Source: Phialophora verrucosa | Lineage: Eukaryota; Ascomycota; Eurotiomycetes; Chaetothyriales; Herpotrichiellaceae | NCBI GenBank assembly: GCA_002099365.1 | Contig: MSED01000006.1 | Location: 682,001-746,000 of the forward strand | Reading direction: 5' to 3' | DNA length: 64,000 nucleotides | In this document: in pieces, positions 33,068-43,128 of the stretch | Position numbering within the stretch: position 1 is the stretch's first letter | Layout of the letters: the number at the start of each line of letters is the position of its first letter | Made by a program: the position numbers and the translations under genes | Notes under the pieces: model-generated | The model's input: the letters and a program-made list of their open reading frames with translations, nothing else | The model's database searches: none | What the model was told of the DNA's origin: nothing

Positions 33068-34410
33068 AAACAATGACAATACGCATGTGGAAGGAACGTG
33101 GCGTCGATGTGCAGATCGGAAGGGGCACGAATTGGAAAGACACCAACACTCTGATGGTGCGGCGCAGCGATAACACGATAAGAGTGCCTGCGGTGAAGCC
33201 GTCGTCCTCCTGCGAGACTTTGGATGCCCCCAGGCCGGAAAAACTCACAAGGACTTCGGCATCACAACCTCCGACATGACGATTTCTCCGGTGAAGCACC
33301 AGGACAGCACCTTGGTTCTTTCATAGTGTCCATGGCAAGGGGCTGTCCCGAAACCTGACTGCATCGTCCAAAGAAGATGGTATATCGGAGACGACATGCT
33401 AAGGCCCAGCATGACAGTCGCCAGGCAGCTGCAGAGCTTGTCGAGCATCGTCTATGGTGGGAGTGCTGTAGTTCCGTGCAAGTGCAGTGCACATACTTAC
33501 AAATGTATGCCCTCATCCGACAATGTCCATATAGTTTGAGAGATTGGTCCATTCTTTCTTTCAACGTACCAGGGATGTCATACCTTGCTCGGCAGCAGCC
33601 GTATCTCTGCACCAAGCTCCGTGTCAGTACTGGGTCTGGTTCCGTCGTCAGGGATGGCATTTCAACAATCATGGGACAACGCTCATCCCAGCAGGGCAAA
33701 ATAGGGGCCAGTCTGTTTCTGTCGACAACTGTACCAACACCACTGGCACTAGTATCGTTAATTAGCTGTTCAGCTTCACGTGATAGAGATTGGCAGCAAA
33801 GAGGTCAGTGAACGGTCCTTTTTTGAGTCTCAATCGAAGGTTTTGCCCCATTGTGTTGTGAAGCAGAACACGCGCTGCAGACTGTCTGAAAAGTCCAGAT
33901 ATAATTTTGCGGGTCATTGTGCCTTCGCTTTGTCATCGCTTAACGAGATGCACCGTGAATGTCCTCCTGATCGATACGCTCCAGGACGTCAGGTCCACCG
34001 TCAAGATAGACGTGCTGAACACTCCGGTGATGGCAGCTTGTCGTCTTATACCCACACAACCGTTGCCCGCGATGACGTGCAGCCCCCTAGCTGATATCGG
34101 AGCCGCAACTACCGACAATGTTCAAGAGTTCATGGAGACACCATATATTCAGATATGTACCCCAATATATGGTCGACCTGAGGATAATGCGCGAAGTCGG
34201 ATTTTGATTTTGCTCGGAAGGAGTTGGTCGCTTTTCAAACGCCCAGCAAATCAGAGCAGAGGCAAAGTTAATCACCTCCCACGTGACTGCCAAGCTCCCT
34301 GTTCCGCGGCTCCCCAATGCTCCGATCCGAACCTCTCGACATCATGAGCGTGTGAAGCTTCAATCGAACGAGTTCAACTGCCACTCCGATAACGACTCCT
34401 CGCAGCAGCC
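33068..34410. other. Intergenic gap, divergent promoters
   Basis: No supported gene. Several 70-145 codon frames overlap on both strands without recognisable motifs. It serves the AT-hook gene leftward and SDH3 rightward. Confidence 0.45.
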
Positions 34411-35385
34411 ATGTCGGCCAACATGTTCTCTCGCAGGGCACTGCAGCTGACTCAAAGGCGACGTAAGTCCTCCATCGACCTCCCCAGAACAGCATGCAGA
34501 ACCAGGCCTAACAGCGAACAAAGTCCTCGCAGCCAACCCCTCCAACTTGGGCAAGACACCTCTGTCGAGATTATCGGCGCCGGCAGCCATTGCGACCAGT
34601 CAGAATGTACAGATCAGGTCAGTTCTTAGATCCCCTGCGACGTGGTGCTGTTCGAAGGGAAGAGACATGGCAAAGGAAAGACAGTCGAGGAGATGCAAGC
34701 AAATGATCGGGCTCCGCTATGAGTTGGATGAGCATCTTGGCCAGGGGAGAACAAACAGACACTGCGCCAGAAGAAGAGGAAGAAAATAGGACGCGCGATG
34801 GCTCTAGAGCAGGCCTTCACCCAAGCTTCAACATATATATGCTAACCCTCACTCCAACCACCCCCAGACCAGCAACGACATCCACAGTCTCGCAATCCAC
34901 CGGGCAAGAAATCCTCGCAAACCAACGCCTTAACCGCCCGGTGAGTTCTACAGCTGAGCCACATATTTCCCCTCCCCAAAAGAATGCAAATCCATCCGAT
35001 CTAATACATCACACTCCAGATCTCCCCCCACCTCTCCATCTACCGCCCCCAAATAACCTGGTACGGCTCGGCCCTCAACCGAATCACCGGCGCCACCCTC
35101 TCCAGCGGAATCTACGTCTTCGGCGCTGCCTACCTCGTCGCCCCGCTCTTCGGGTGGCATCTCGAGAGCGCATCCTTGGCCGCAAGCTTCGCCGCCTGGC
35201 CGATCTTCGCGAAGGTTCTGTTCAAAGGCGCAGTGGCCTTTCCGTTCACGTATCATGGCTTGAACGGCATTAGGCATTTAGTCTGGGACACGGGCGCGAG
35301 CCTGACGAATAAGCAAGTTATATACACTGGGTGGACGGTGGTCGGGCTGAGCGTGGTGAGTGCGTTAGGGTTGACTTTCTTGTGA
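34411..35385 (+). CDS. SDH3: Succinate dehydrogenase cytochrome b subunit
   Basis: Four exons (34411-34462, 34524-34617, 34868-34940, 35020-35385; 585 nt, codon arithmetic checked) give 194 residues. An Arg/Ser-rich mitochondrial targeting sequence (MSANMFSRRALQLTQRR) precedes the mature protein. The family signature ISPHLSIYRPQITW, three membrane helices, and YHGLNGIRHLVWDTG, which carries the heme-b/quinone-site His residues, are all present. It anchors the SDH1/SDH2 catalytic dimer of complex II in the inner membrane and forms part of the ubiquinone site. Intron 2 is long for this window (250 nt). Nothing unusual otherwise. Confidence 0.95.
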
Positions 35386-35659
35386 ACAAGGCAGAAAGAC
35401 AGGTGGTGCACGCAGGGAGGCCCTGAGAAGGATGGTGTACTTGGGAAAGCTGCAGCACGCGCAGGTTGAGCTAGAATTGAATGTGAAACAAAGCATCCAT
35501 TCTAGAATATTATGCATTATGCGGGTGTCTGCTAACACTAAAGCTCGCCTCGAGCATACTGATGTTCTGCTTGTGAGCAGTCGATATTGCTGTGCTTCCT
35601 ACCCATGACAGTGACACGACGATGTTGACCATGGTGGTGAATGGCTGCGCTCAGCTCGG

Positions 35660-38600
35660 TTAATCAACATAAGTGACTCCATCCCTGAGTTCATGCACAA
35701 CACTCTCGCTCCTCCTTCGATCCTCGTCGACGTACTTGGTCCCATCGCGCAACTCGTGCACCAAACTAGGGGACTTCTTATGTTTCTGTCTGGCGCTTCT
35801 TCGTGGGGTGAAGGGTCTGCCAGGCTCTGACGCCGCTGTGGACACGGTTGACTGTCTGCGGTGGTTGGTGGCATCCGTCAGAGGAGCGCTGTTCTCTTGC
35901 GCATGATCTATCATGTTGACGTCTCCGTCGTCTTCATTGCCAATGTGATCAGTCCTGTTGGCCTTGCGCCTGCTGCTCCGCTGGGCGCGCGGGTTATCGA
36001 TTTCGGCTTCTTTGGCAGCATCGTCATTCATGTTCGCTCCACTTGCGTTTGCGGATGCTTCAGAAACAATATGTGTCGCTTCCTCGTCGGCAGTGTCTTC
36101 TGTCACGCCAACATCGTCTCCGTCAGCAAACGAGGCATAAAAATTCTCCACTGCGTTCTCATTGCCGAAATCGTTAGTCATGTTGGCGATCCGGCGGCCG
36201 CTCGCAGGTTGCGCTTTCGGACGATGTTGCGAATGGTCTTTGAGTTTGGGTGCCCTGCTAAGCAGCTCGCTGGAACCGGTTTCAATCTCCTGATGCTCGT
36301 TTGTCAAATTGCTAGGAGAAAACTGTCCCTTGCCAGCTGAATTCCACCAGCTGAAGAGAAGCTTGACTCGACTTGTTTCGGCGGGACCGTATTCAATGGG
36401 AGGCCCTGAAATGATCACATCCGACCAACTCATAGTTGAGTCGGGCTTCGCCTGGAAGACTGCCCAAGATGATGTTTCCGTGCTCATTAGCATAAACTTT
36501 CTGTCAGAAGTTTGGACCTTGAAGTTGCGAAGGATGACAACGTCGCCGCTGGTGGTTGAAGGAATTGCATTCATGGCATGCCGGAAAATTTGTGCGGGTA
36601 CTGCCGCATGCCAGTCGAAGGGGAGCGAAGGATCAGCCAAGCGTAAGGTAGTATGGTAGTCTTTCGGCCCTGATTTTGATCTTTGCGGTGGTGACGAGGA
36701 TTCTGCGCATGCGGCGATGATGTCAACAGCCTGACCGAAGTGCTCATGCAGAGAAATTAGGTGCGCGTAATATGCGAGAGGCGTTGTGGTGCCTGTCTGT
36801 CTGCGTGAAGTCGCTCTCTTTGCCTGAAGATCGGGAGAGACAGGAGTGATGGAAGCGCCATTCTGCTCTATCTCCTGTAACAGTGCGGCCGGCACGGATG
36901 TCTTCCCTCTGTCTTGCACCGGAGATAATGGTAAACTGCTCTGATCTGGCGACGCAGGCCGAATATTCTCTTTGCGAGTTGGGGCCGAAGAGGGCGCGGG
37001 AGCTGATTTACGAGGGGTAAAATACGGACTGGAGATGTTGCTAGCCATCGTGGACTTCCTCGCCGAAAGGCGTTGGGAGGTTCGACGAGGTGTGATTGTG
37101 TCGGGTTGCAGATCGCGGCTCGTGGACGCCATAACAGGGGTTGCGCTTGCCGCCAGCTCTTCGACAGGCTCCCTCTCCTCGTCCGCGACAACTCCTGGCG
37201 TCTTCTCCCGCGCGTCTGGGGCAGCCGTCTCTCGGAGAGGGCTCGTTGATTCCTTCTCTTGGATTTGTCCTCTCAGCTCTGCGATGACCTGTGCGTTTAC
37301 CTCTTCTTGTTGCGTCGAATCAGTCTCTTCAGACTCCTTTGCAGCTTCCTCGTGGTTGCCTTGTTTGACCACTTTCTCTGTGGCCTTCTCTGGTGTAGCT
37401 TCCTCCTGCGTATGTTGAGGTGTGGGAAGAGCAATGTGGATCACTTCTGTTGCTTCTTCGGTCTGCGCGAAACGAGTCTCTACTTCAGGCGACGGTCGAT
37501 ACAATTGTGATTGATCCGGTGTTGGCAATTGCACTTGAGCTTCGTCTCTCTGGGAGGGCCCTGTCTGACTGATTACATGCTCCTTTTGATCGTCCAAACT
37601 GGTGGGGTACATCAGAGGGAGTGGATCCGCTCTCTCGGCCGCGTCGAATTTGACTGTCTCGTAGGTTTGTGGTGTGATCTCTTCTGCCACACCCGCGGAC
37701 GGATCAATCCGACCTGCTCCATGGACTAAAATGCTGGCTGGTGGCATCTCGACTTCGGGAGACACCACTCTCTGAGCCCCCCCCTGTGCTGACTCGGTTT
37801 CGGCTGTGGACTGCTGCACACTTTCTGCGGTTGCGGCGATTTGAGCAAGATGATGTATGTAGTCCGCAAAAGGCTCCTGGACGTCAACAGTGCCATCCGA
37901 GGATCGACGTCGAGTGCGGTAATCCGATGAGCGACGACTAGAGGTACTGGAGCTTGTTTGACGATCTCGATTCTGCCTGAACGGAGATTGGGACTCGGGA
38001 TAGGTAACTGGTGAGTGCGTCTCGAAAACAGAGATTGTTGTCTTCTCTTGCCGGATGTCTGTGGCTGTACTCTCCGGCACACTCTGTTGCAAAGTTGTGA
38101 TTGGAACGATGGGAACATTGCCCACCTCACTGGGTTCGAAGCTATTCGACAGGCCCGTATTTGCAACTGGAGACATTTGCAGAAACTGTTCGAGAACATC
38201 CAGCGGGCTCTTCGGGGGTTCGACTGAAGACGGACTAGCCTCAGACCCGTTTGGTGGTGGCATATCAGCAGGTGCTCCATACATATCATCGTCCTCGTCT
38301 TCAATCACGTTGAGTGGACTGGGGGGTTGAGCAGCGATCTTTGAAGGCGCCTTGTCATCGGACCGAAGGCGGTCTTCGTCGATCTTAGACTCCAGAGCCG
38401 ACAGCCACTGTGGTTCCTGGTATCCGGCGGCGCTCGTGCTAACTGCATTTTCCGTGTTTATCGTAGCTTCATCAATTGGCTCTGAGCGCCCAACAGACTC
38501 AATGTCGACTTCTTCCGGCGGTATTGGGAGAGCAGATACTTGGTCTATAACCATCAACGAACCCCCAGACCCCGTCGATGCAGCATCAGGCTCGTTCACA

Positions 38601-39832
38601 GGCTTAACATCTCCAGTGGAAATACTTGCTACCGCATCACCTGAAGCGTCTAGCTGAGATGCAGTCTCATTGAATGTTGGGAAGTATCCCACCTCGACTC
38701 CTGCCCTCTGGACTAGGGGAGAGACCAAGGGTAATCCTGGCGACGCGAGAGGTAGCAGCCGCGGTGTGGTGGCAGCGTCAGAAGTAGAGCTCACTCGGGG
38801 CGTCTCGACCTCATTCGGGGGGAAGTGCAAACGGATAGCTTTGAGAGGCGTTGAAGGCGGACCCATGGCCACTGCTTGCTGTACGGAAGGTGACCCTATT
38901 GAGGTGAAGCGCGGAGGGGAGCTCGCGATTTCGACAACACCCACCTCAGGAGTTTGCATGATGTCGGCAGGCACTTCCTCCTGCCGGAAATGCTCAACTT
39001 CTTCGTATTGCATCTGATCCTGCTCTGTACGCTCAGCAGGCTCAAGCGTCAAATTGATCTCTTCGCGTGGGGTCGTCGGCTGTCGCTCGAGAGGTTCGGT
39101 ATCAAGCCGTGACTTCAAACTGTCTCTAGACTCCTCGTCCGCGTCCACAAGGCTCCATGCTCCGCTGTTCCTCGCAAACTTCGTTCGCTTCCGTCCATGA
39201 CCAGGAACGTATCCGTCATCCTCGTCGAAAGAGTCTAGAGCGGCATCGATAAAAGTCCCCGCAGACACCCTTCGGAATGGCTTCTGCGGTGTTAAGTATG
39301 GGACATGGATCGTACTCGGCTGGCGATGGAGAACCCCATTTACAGAGGGACGAGCGGCGTACGTGCCGTTGACCAGAGCAATTGCGCTGTCCGTTGGAGA
39401 AGCATCGGATTCATTCGCTCTATACTCGACTGTAGAATGGAGGACGCCGTCTCGATGCACTTGCAAGGTAACTCGTCTCCAGTATTCTAGGTCCCAATCT
39501 ATTTTCTTGCCCGGAGTCGAGACCAGATCGCCGGTCTCTGTCCATTTGCATCCGACTAACGCGAGCTTGACTGTGTCCCCAATGCCAACTTTTGTCCTTG
39601 CGACCTCTCGAGCACACCCATGGCGGAAGACGACTTTGACCTGACCTTTGGATTTCCGCCGTCGGATATCAGTATCTGCCAGTAGCAGGGCAAGCGTGCC
39701 GGTTGAACTAGAGTAGGGCCAGACCAGCGCAACCTGGGCTAGAATGTAGGAAGAATCATCGCCAGAAGCGGGAGAGAGGTCGGCAATGGGGATCTGCTTG
39801 GAGGTCTCGAGAGTGAGCGCCACTGTGGTCAT
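35660..39832 (-). CDS. Cdc13/POT1-type telomere-binding protein, very large
   Basis: Single exon, 1390 residues from ATG 39832. The N-terminus (about 1-140) looks like an OB-fold (YILAQVALVWPYSSSTGTL, then VGIGDTVKLALVGCKW). A huge disordered acidic middle of about 880 residues follows, rich in S/T-P and T-P-R. A recognisable telomeric POT1/Cdc13 OB-fold lies at about 1020-1185 (TPLAYYAHLISLHEHFG, then DYHTTLRLADPS and VVILRNFKVQ). The tail ends with a repeated peptide, VHELRDGTKYVD and VHELRDGVTYVD. The protein probably binds the single-stranded G-rich telomere overhang. It is several hundred residues longer than yeast Cdc13. Its 3' end converges on SDH3 with only 274 bp between. Confidence 0.78.
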   Translation of the reverse strand: MTTVALTLETSKQIPIADLSPASGDDSSYILAQVALVWPYSSSTGTLALLLADTDIRRRKSKGQVKVVFRHGCAREVARTKVGIGDTVKLALVGCKWTETGDLVSTPGKKIDWDLEYWRRVTLQVHRDGVLHSTVEYRANESDASPTDSAIALVNGTYAARPSVNGVLHRQPSTIHVPYLTPQKPFRRVSAGTFIDAALDSFDEDDGYVPGHGRKRTKFARNSGAWSLVDADEESRDSLKSRLDTEPLERQPTTPREEINLTLEPAERTEQDQMQYEEVEHFRQEEVPADIMQTPEVGVVEIASSPPRFTSIGSPSVQQAVAMGPPSTPLKAIRLHFPPNEVETPRVSSTSDAATTPRLLPLASPGLPLVSPLVQRAGVEVGYFPTFNETASQLDASGDAVASISTGDVKPVNEPDAASTGSGGSLMVIDQVSALPIPPEEVDIESVGRSEPIDEATINTENAVSTSAAGYQEPQWLSALESKIDEDRLRSDDKAPSKIAAQPPSPLNVIEDEDDDMYGAPADMPPPNGSEASPSSVEPPKSPLDVLEQFLQMSPVANTGLSNSFEPSEVGNVPIVPITTLQQSVPESTATDIRQEKTTISVFETHSPVTYPESQSPFRQNRDRQTSSSTSSRRSSDYRTRRRSSDGTVDVQEPFADYIHHLAQIAATAESVQQSTAETESAQGGAQRVVSPEVEMPPASILVHGAGRIDPSAGVAEEITPQTYETVKFDAAERADPLPLMYPTSLDDQKEHVISQTGPSQRDEAQVQLPTPDQSQLYRPSPEVETRFAQTEEATEVIHIALPTPQHTQEEATPEKATEKVVKQGNHEEAAKESEETDSTQQEEVNAQVIAELRGQIQEKESTSPLRETAAPDAREKTPGVVADEEREPVEELAASATPVMASTSRDLQPDTITPRRTSQRLSARKSTMASNISSPYFTPRKSAPAPSSAPTRKENIRPASPDQSSLPLSPVQDRGKTSVPAALLQEIEQNGASITPVSPDLQAKRATSRRQTGTTTPLAYYAHLISLHEHFGQAVDIIAACAESSSPPQRSKSGPKDYHTTLRLADPSLPFDWHAAVPAQIFRHAMNAIPSTTSGDVVILRNFKVQTSDRKFMLMSTETSSWAVFQAKPDSTMSWSDVIISGPPIEYGPAETSRVKLLFSWWNSAGKGQFSPSNLTNEHQEIETGSSELLSRAPKLKDHSQHRPKAQPASGRRIANMTNDFGNENAVENFYASFADGDDVGVTEDTADEEATHIVSEASANASGANMNDDAAKEAEIDNPRAQRSSRRKANRTDHIGNEDDGDVNMIDHAQENSAPLTDATNHRRQSTVSTAASEPGRPFTPRRSARQKHKKSPSLVHELRDGTKYVDEDRRRSESVVHELRDGVTYVD

Positions 39833-40654
39833 GATCGTGGCCGAAGGGAAGGATGGCAGGCGACGGCCATATCTTTGTCAAATGGTCAACGGCCACAGAG
39901 TACAAGTAGATTGGTCCTGCGGTATGAGGTTTCAAGTGCGGAATGTTTGATACGGCTACAAGTGGGCGCGAAGCAATGAAGGCCATACGATTTTGCCGCG
40001 GGCGGCGGACGTGATGCGACCTGGAAACGGCGACGGTAGCCGAAGCGCGTTTCATGAAATCAACTTCACTCTTGGATCTAATTCTCTTCGTCTTGTTTCA
40101 GTCAACTCAATGTATTTTAATGGCGACTGGACCATTCACAGAAGGTTTTTGAAACTGCGAAAATCGTTTCTTTACCATATTCACCTACCGTAGACCATCC
40201 TTGATGTGAAGGTGAGCACGGAAGACCAGGTGGCCGTTGATGCCTCCAGGTCTGGCAGATTCCAGCTTCACTGCAATGGATTCCATAGAAACCATCCCAC
40301 ATTCTCATCAATGGCACTCGCCAAGGTTGGTACTGGCAGAAAAATTGTGCGTGAGGTGTCGCAGCTGCGCCTCTTCCACCTTGTCGCTGCGGGAACACTT
40401 ATTCACATTCCTCGTTGTCTATTGAGACAATCTTCATTGCTCTCCAGTTCAGCCGGCCTTTGCTCACGAGCCTTCTTTATTACAACCACTCCTCTCCCGC
40501 ACGTTCCTTACAAGTGATTTCTTGCTTCAGCCTGTCGATTGATTCACGGCTTGCGCTTTCCCTGTCCCAAATTCGATACCGCTAGCTCGGCAATCAAAGA
40601 ACCCTCAATCCATTCCTACCGCTTTCTTTGCAGGTCAAAGAAGCCATCCTCAGC
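39833..40654. other. Intergenic gap, divergent promoters
   Basis: No supported gene. The right part is pyrimidine-rich upstream of the GH16 start, as expected for a fungal promoter/leader. Confidence 0.5.
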
Positions 40655-41803
40655 ATGGTCCCGACCACTGTTCTTCTGTTGCTAGTCAGCACATTCTTCC
40701 AAGCCGCCTCCGCTGCCTACCAGGTGGTCCAAGATTACTCCGGCGATGCCTTCTGGCAAGGCTTCGATTTCTTTACCGACCCTGACCCCACGGATGGGCA
40801 CGTGCAATTCCAATCCCTCGAGTCGGCAAATGCGAGTGGAATAGCAGGGTTCATAGACGGTGGCAATTCCTCGTTCGCAATCTACATGGGCGTTGACACG
40901 GAAAAGGTTGCTCCTGAAGGTCGTGCGGCTGTACGGGTTACATCCTCACAATCCTTCCAGCACGGTCTGGTCATTGCAGATATCGTCCACATGCCTGGTG
41001 GTGTGTGCGGTACATGGCCAGCATTCTGGATGTTAGGAAGCGACTGGCCTAACAATGGGGAGATCGACATTGTCGAGGGCGTCAACGACCAACCAACGAA
41101 TAGCATGACCTTACACACTAGCGAAGGACCGGTCATCAGCAATGGCACCGATTTCTCTGGCGAAGTGATAACCCTCAACTGCGACGTCAACGCTCCTGAC
41201 CAGCCAATGAATGCCGGATGTTCAATTGGCGATGTTTCCGACTTGACGTTCGGGCCTAGCTTCAACGAAGCAGGCGGCGGCGTATTCGCGACCGAGTGGT
41301 CATCCGACTTCATCAAGATCTGGTTCTTCCCGAGAGGCTCCTTCCCCAGCGACATCGTCAGCAGCAGTCCCAATCCATCGGCAAACTGGGGCACCCCAAA
41401 CTCTCTCTTCCAAGGCCAATTCAACATCGACGATCACTTCAAGAATCTTCAAATTGTCTTCGACACAACCTTCTGCGGACAGGTAAGTGGCTCTTCTCCC
41501 TCTTGTGTCGGATGCATGCTGATTCAGTCGTTCCTTCAGTGGGCTGGCGTAGCGTGGAATACCTCGTCCTGTGCATCTTTGGCACCAACTTGCGAGGAGT
41601 ACGTCGCGAACAACCCGGCCGACTTTGCCGATGCTTACTGGGCGATCAATACCCTACAGGTCTTTCAAGATGATGGCTCGGGCAGCGGCAATGTGAGCGC
41701 AAATCCGGGGAAGGCAAAACGCGGAGGCGCCGGAAAGCATATTTCGCCAGCTCAGGTGTTTCCAGCAGGATCCGCAAAGACCATTTTGCCGATCTACTTG
41801 TGA
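40655..41803 (+). CDS. Secreted GH16 endo-beta-glucanase
   Basis: Start at ATG 40655, which gives a clean signal peptide (VPTTVLLLLVSTFFQAASA). A 57-nt intron (41483-41539) with GTAAGT and TTCAG is itself stop-free and in frame, so splicing rests on site quality and family alignment. The spliced protein is about 363 residues. The GH16 fold carries the catalytic core NGEIDIVEGVN (ExDxxE) and the family segments GTWPAFWMLG and FIKIWFFPRGSFP. Relatives cleave mixed-linked or beta-1,3-glucans and remodel the cell wall. The C-terminus ends in a hydrophobic AKTILPIYL, which is not a clear GPI signal. Cys residues near the end may form disulfides. Confidence 0.9.
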   Translation: MVPTTVLLLLVSTFFQAASAAYQVVQDYSGDAFWQGFDFFTDPDPTDGHVQFQSLESANASGIAGFIDGGNSSFAIYMGVDTEKVAPEGRAAVRVTSSQSFQHGLVIADIVHMPGGVCGTWPAFWMLGSDWPNNGEIDIVEGVNDQPTNSMTLHTSEGPVISNGTDFSGEVITLNCDVNAPDQPMNAGCSIGDVSDLTFGPSFNEAGGGVFATEWSSDFIKIWFFPRGSFPSDIVSSSPNPSANWGTPNSLFQGQFNIDDHFKNLQIVFDTTFCGQVSGSSPSCVGCMLIQSFLQWAGVAWNTSSCASLAPTCEEYVANNPADFADAYWAINTLQVFQDDGSGSGNVSANPGKAKRGGAGKHISPAQVFPAGSAKTILPIYL

Positions 41804-43128
41804 AGCGATTCGTCCAAATGAGCGTTGTCAGCGAGGCGTTGGTGGCCATCTAGCACAGGGCCGGTTTCTTGATACATGAATGATGACTCGGCTGGCACGA
41901 ACGGCCAGGGTACAGTTGGAATATGGGGACACAAAAGGCGACGTTGCACAGGGAATCACAAAACTTTAGGAGGCTGTTCGTGGTTGTCGATCTCGGGAAA
42001 CGGCCTGCCAGAGTATGACCTTGGGTCCGCAACGCTACTTGTACTGGTACATTATTCGCTGCGTCCGCCTGCAACGGGGCTTTCCATGTACTCGTACGCT
42101 CGTAGCTTTTGCCATGAGAACCTTGCACATTTCCAAAGCTCTTGCCAGCACAAACCAGATTGTCTTCTCAGCGTGAGGCACCTTTCCTTTGCATTGTCAA
42201 GAAGCCTACTAGCATTCCAACAATTTTACGACTAGACATCGCCATTGGGGAAACCTTGGGTCCTGTGTGATGCGGCTTACTCATGGTGCAACGCTGGCCC
42301 ACGACGACGGGACGAGCACTGCAGATGATTAGCCTGGCGGCCCTACTTGTGCCGTACGATAAGCACACAGATTATTGCCGATTCCCGAGCAGATCACGGC
42401 TTGTTCGAGATCAAGAGATTTTAGCGTTTGCATAATTCCCATGGTGACCCTGGGTGACCTGAAAATCCTCTCACCAGCCACCCACCGGCGCTGAGAAGGG
42501 CAACGACGTCATGGTGATTCATCCACCATGCTAGGGAGATCGCCAGAAGATCAAGCTTCAAGCCACAGAATTCAAAGCGCACCAAGGTTCTTGTCATGTC
42601 ACAGCCTTTCGCCGCCGAGCAGCCGGCTTTTGCCAGCCTGGTCGCTGAGCAAAGGAGCCGTTTCAGCGCATTTCAACAACTAATGACTTCGAACTCAGCG
42701 GTCAGAGTGTGAACTGCGGAGGCTCGCCTTCTCGAGAGTCGCCCCCTTTGCATGTCGCGCCTGACTCGCGATGTTTTCTGGAAGCTGAGCTTGATTGTGC
42801 CTTCTGCTGACGTCGTGATGCAGCCACTACAGCGCCGTGTACTTTTCATTCGGACTCGCCCTCCTCCGACTCCACAAGATGGATACGCCTGATATCATAG
42901 CGCATTTGAATTTTGTGGCACTCTATTCAGAGCATATTGTTGACCGAGGGAAGGCCTGTCTCGGTCTTCTGGCCAGCTTCGTTCACGCCGAACGGTCCTG
43001 ATCTTATATACTTGCTGCGTTTTCTCATATTCTCCACCCCAGGTTGCGACGGTAACTCTGGGCTTTACACCTCATTCTCCTCCTTCTTTTGTGATCAAGG
43101 GGAACCCCTTCTCCGTTTTCCTTTCAAT
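41804..43128. other. Intergenic gap
   Basis: No supported gene. A short inverted repeat (CATGGTG/CACCATG) lies near 42510-42530. The last 250 bp are the presumed leader of the MFS gene. Confidence 0.5.

Noticed and set aside
40628..40654. Upstream start for the GH16 protein
   Set aside because: It begins at TTG; ATG 40655 gives a proper signal peptide.
42505..42535. Inverted repeat CATGGTG/CACCATG
   Set aside because: Only 7-bp arms in a long intergenic region; expected by chance.
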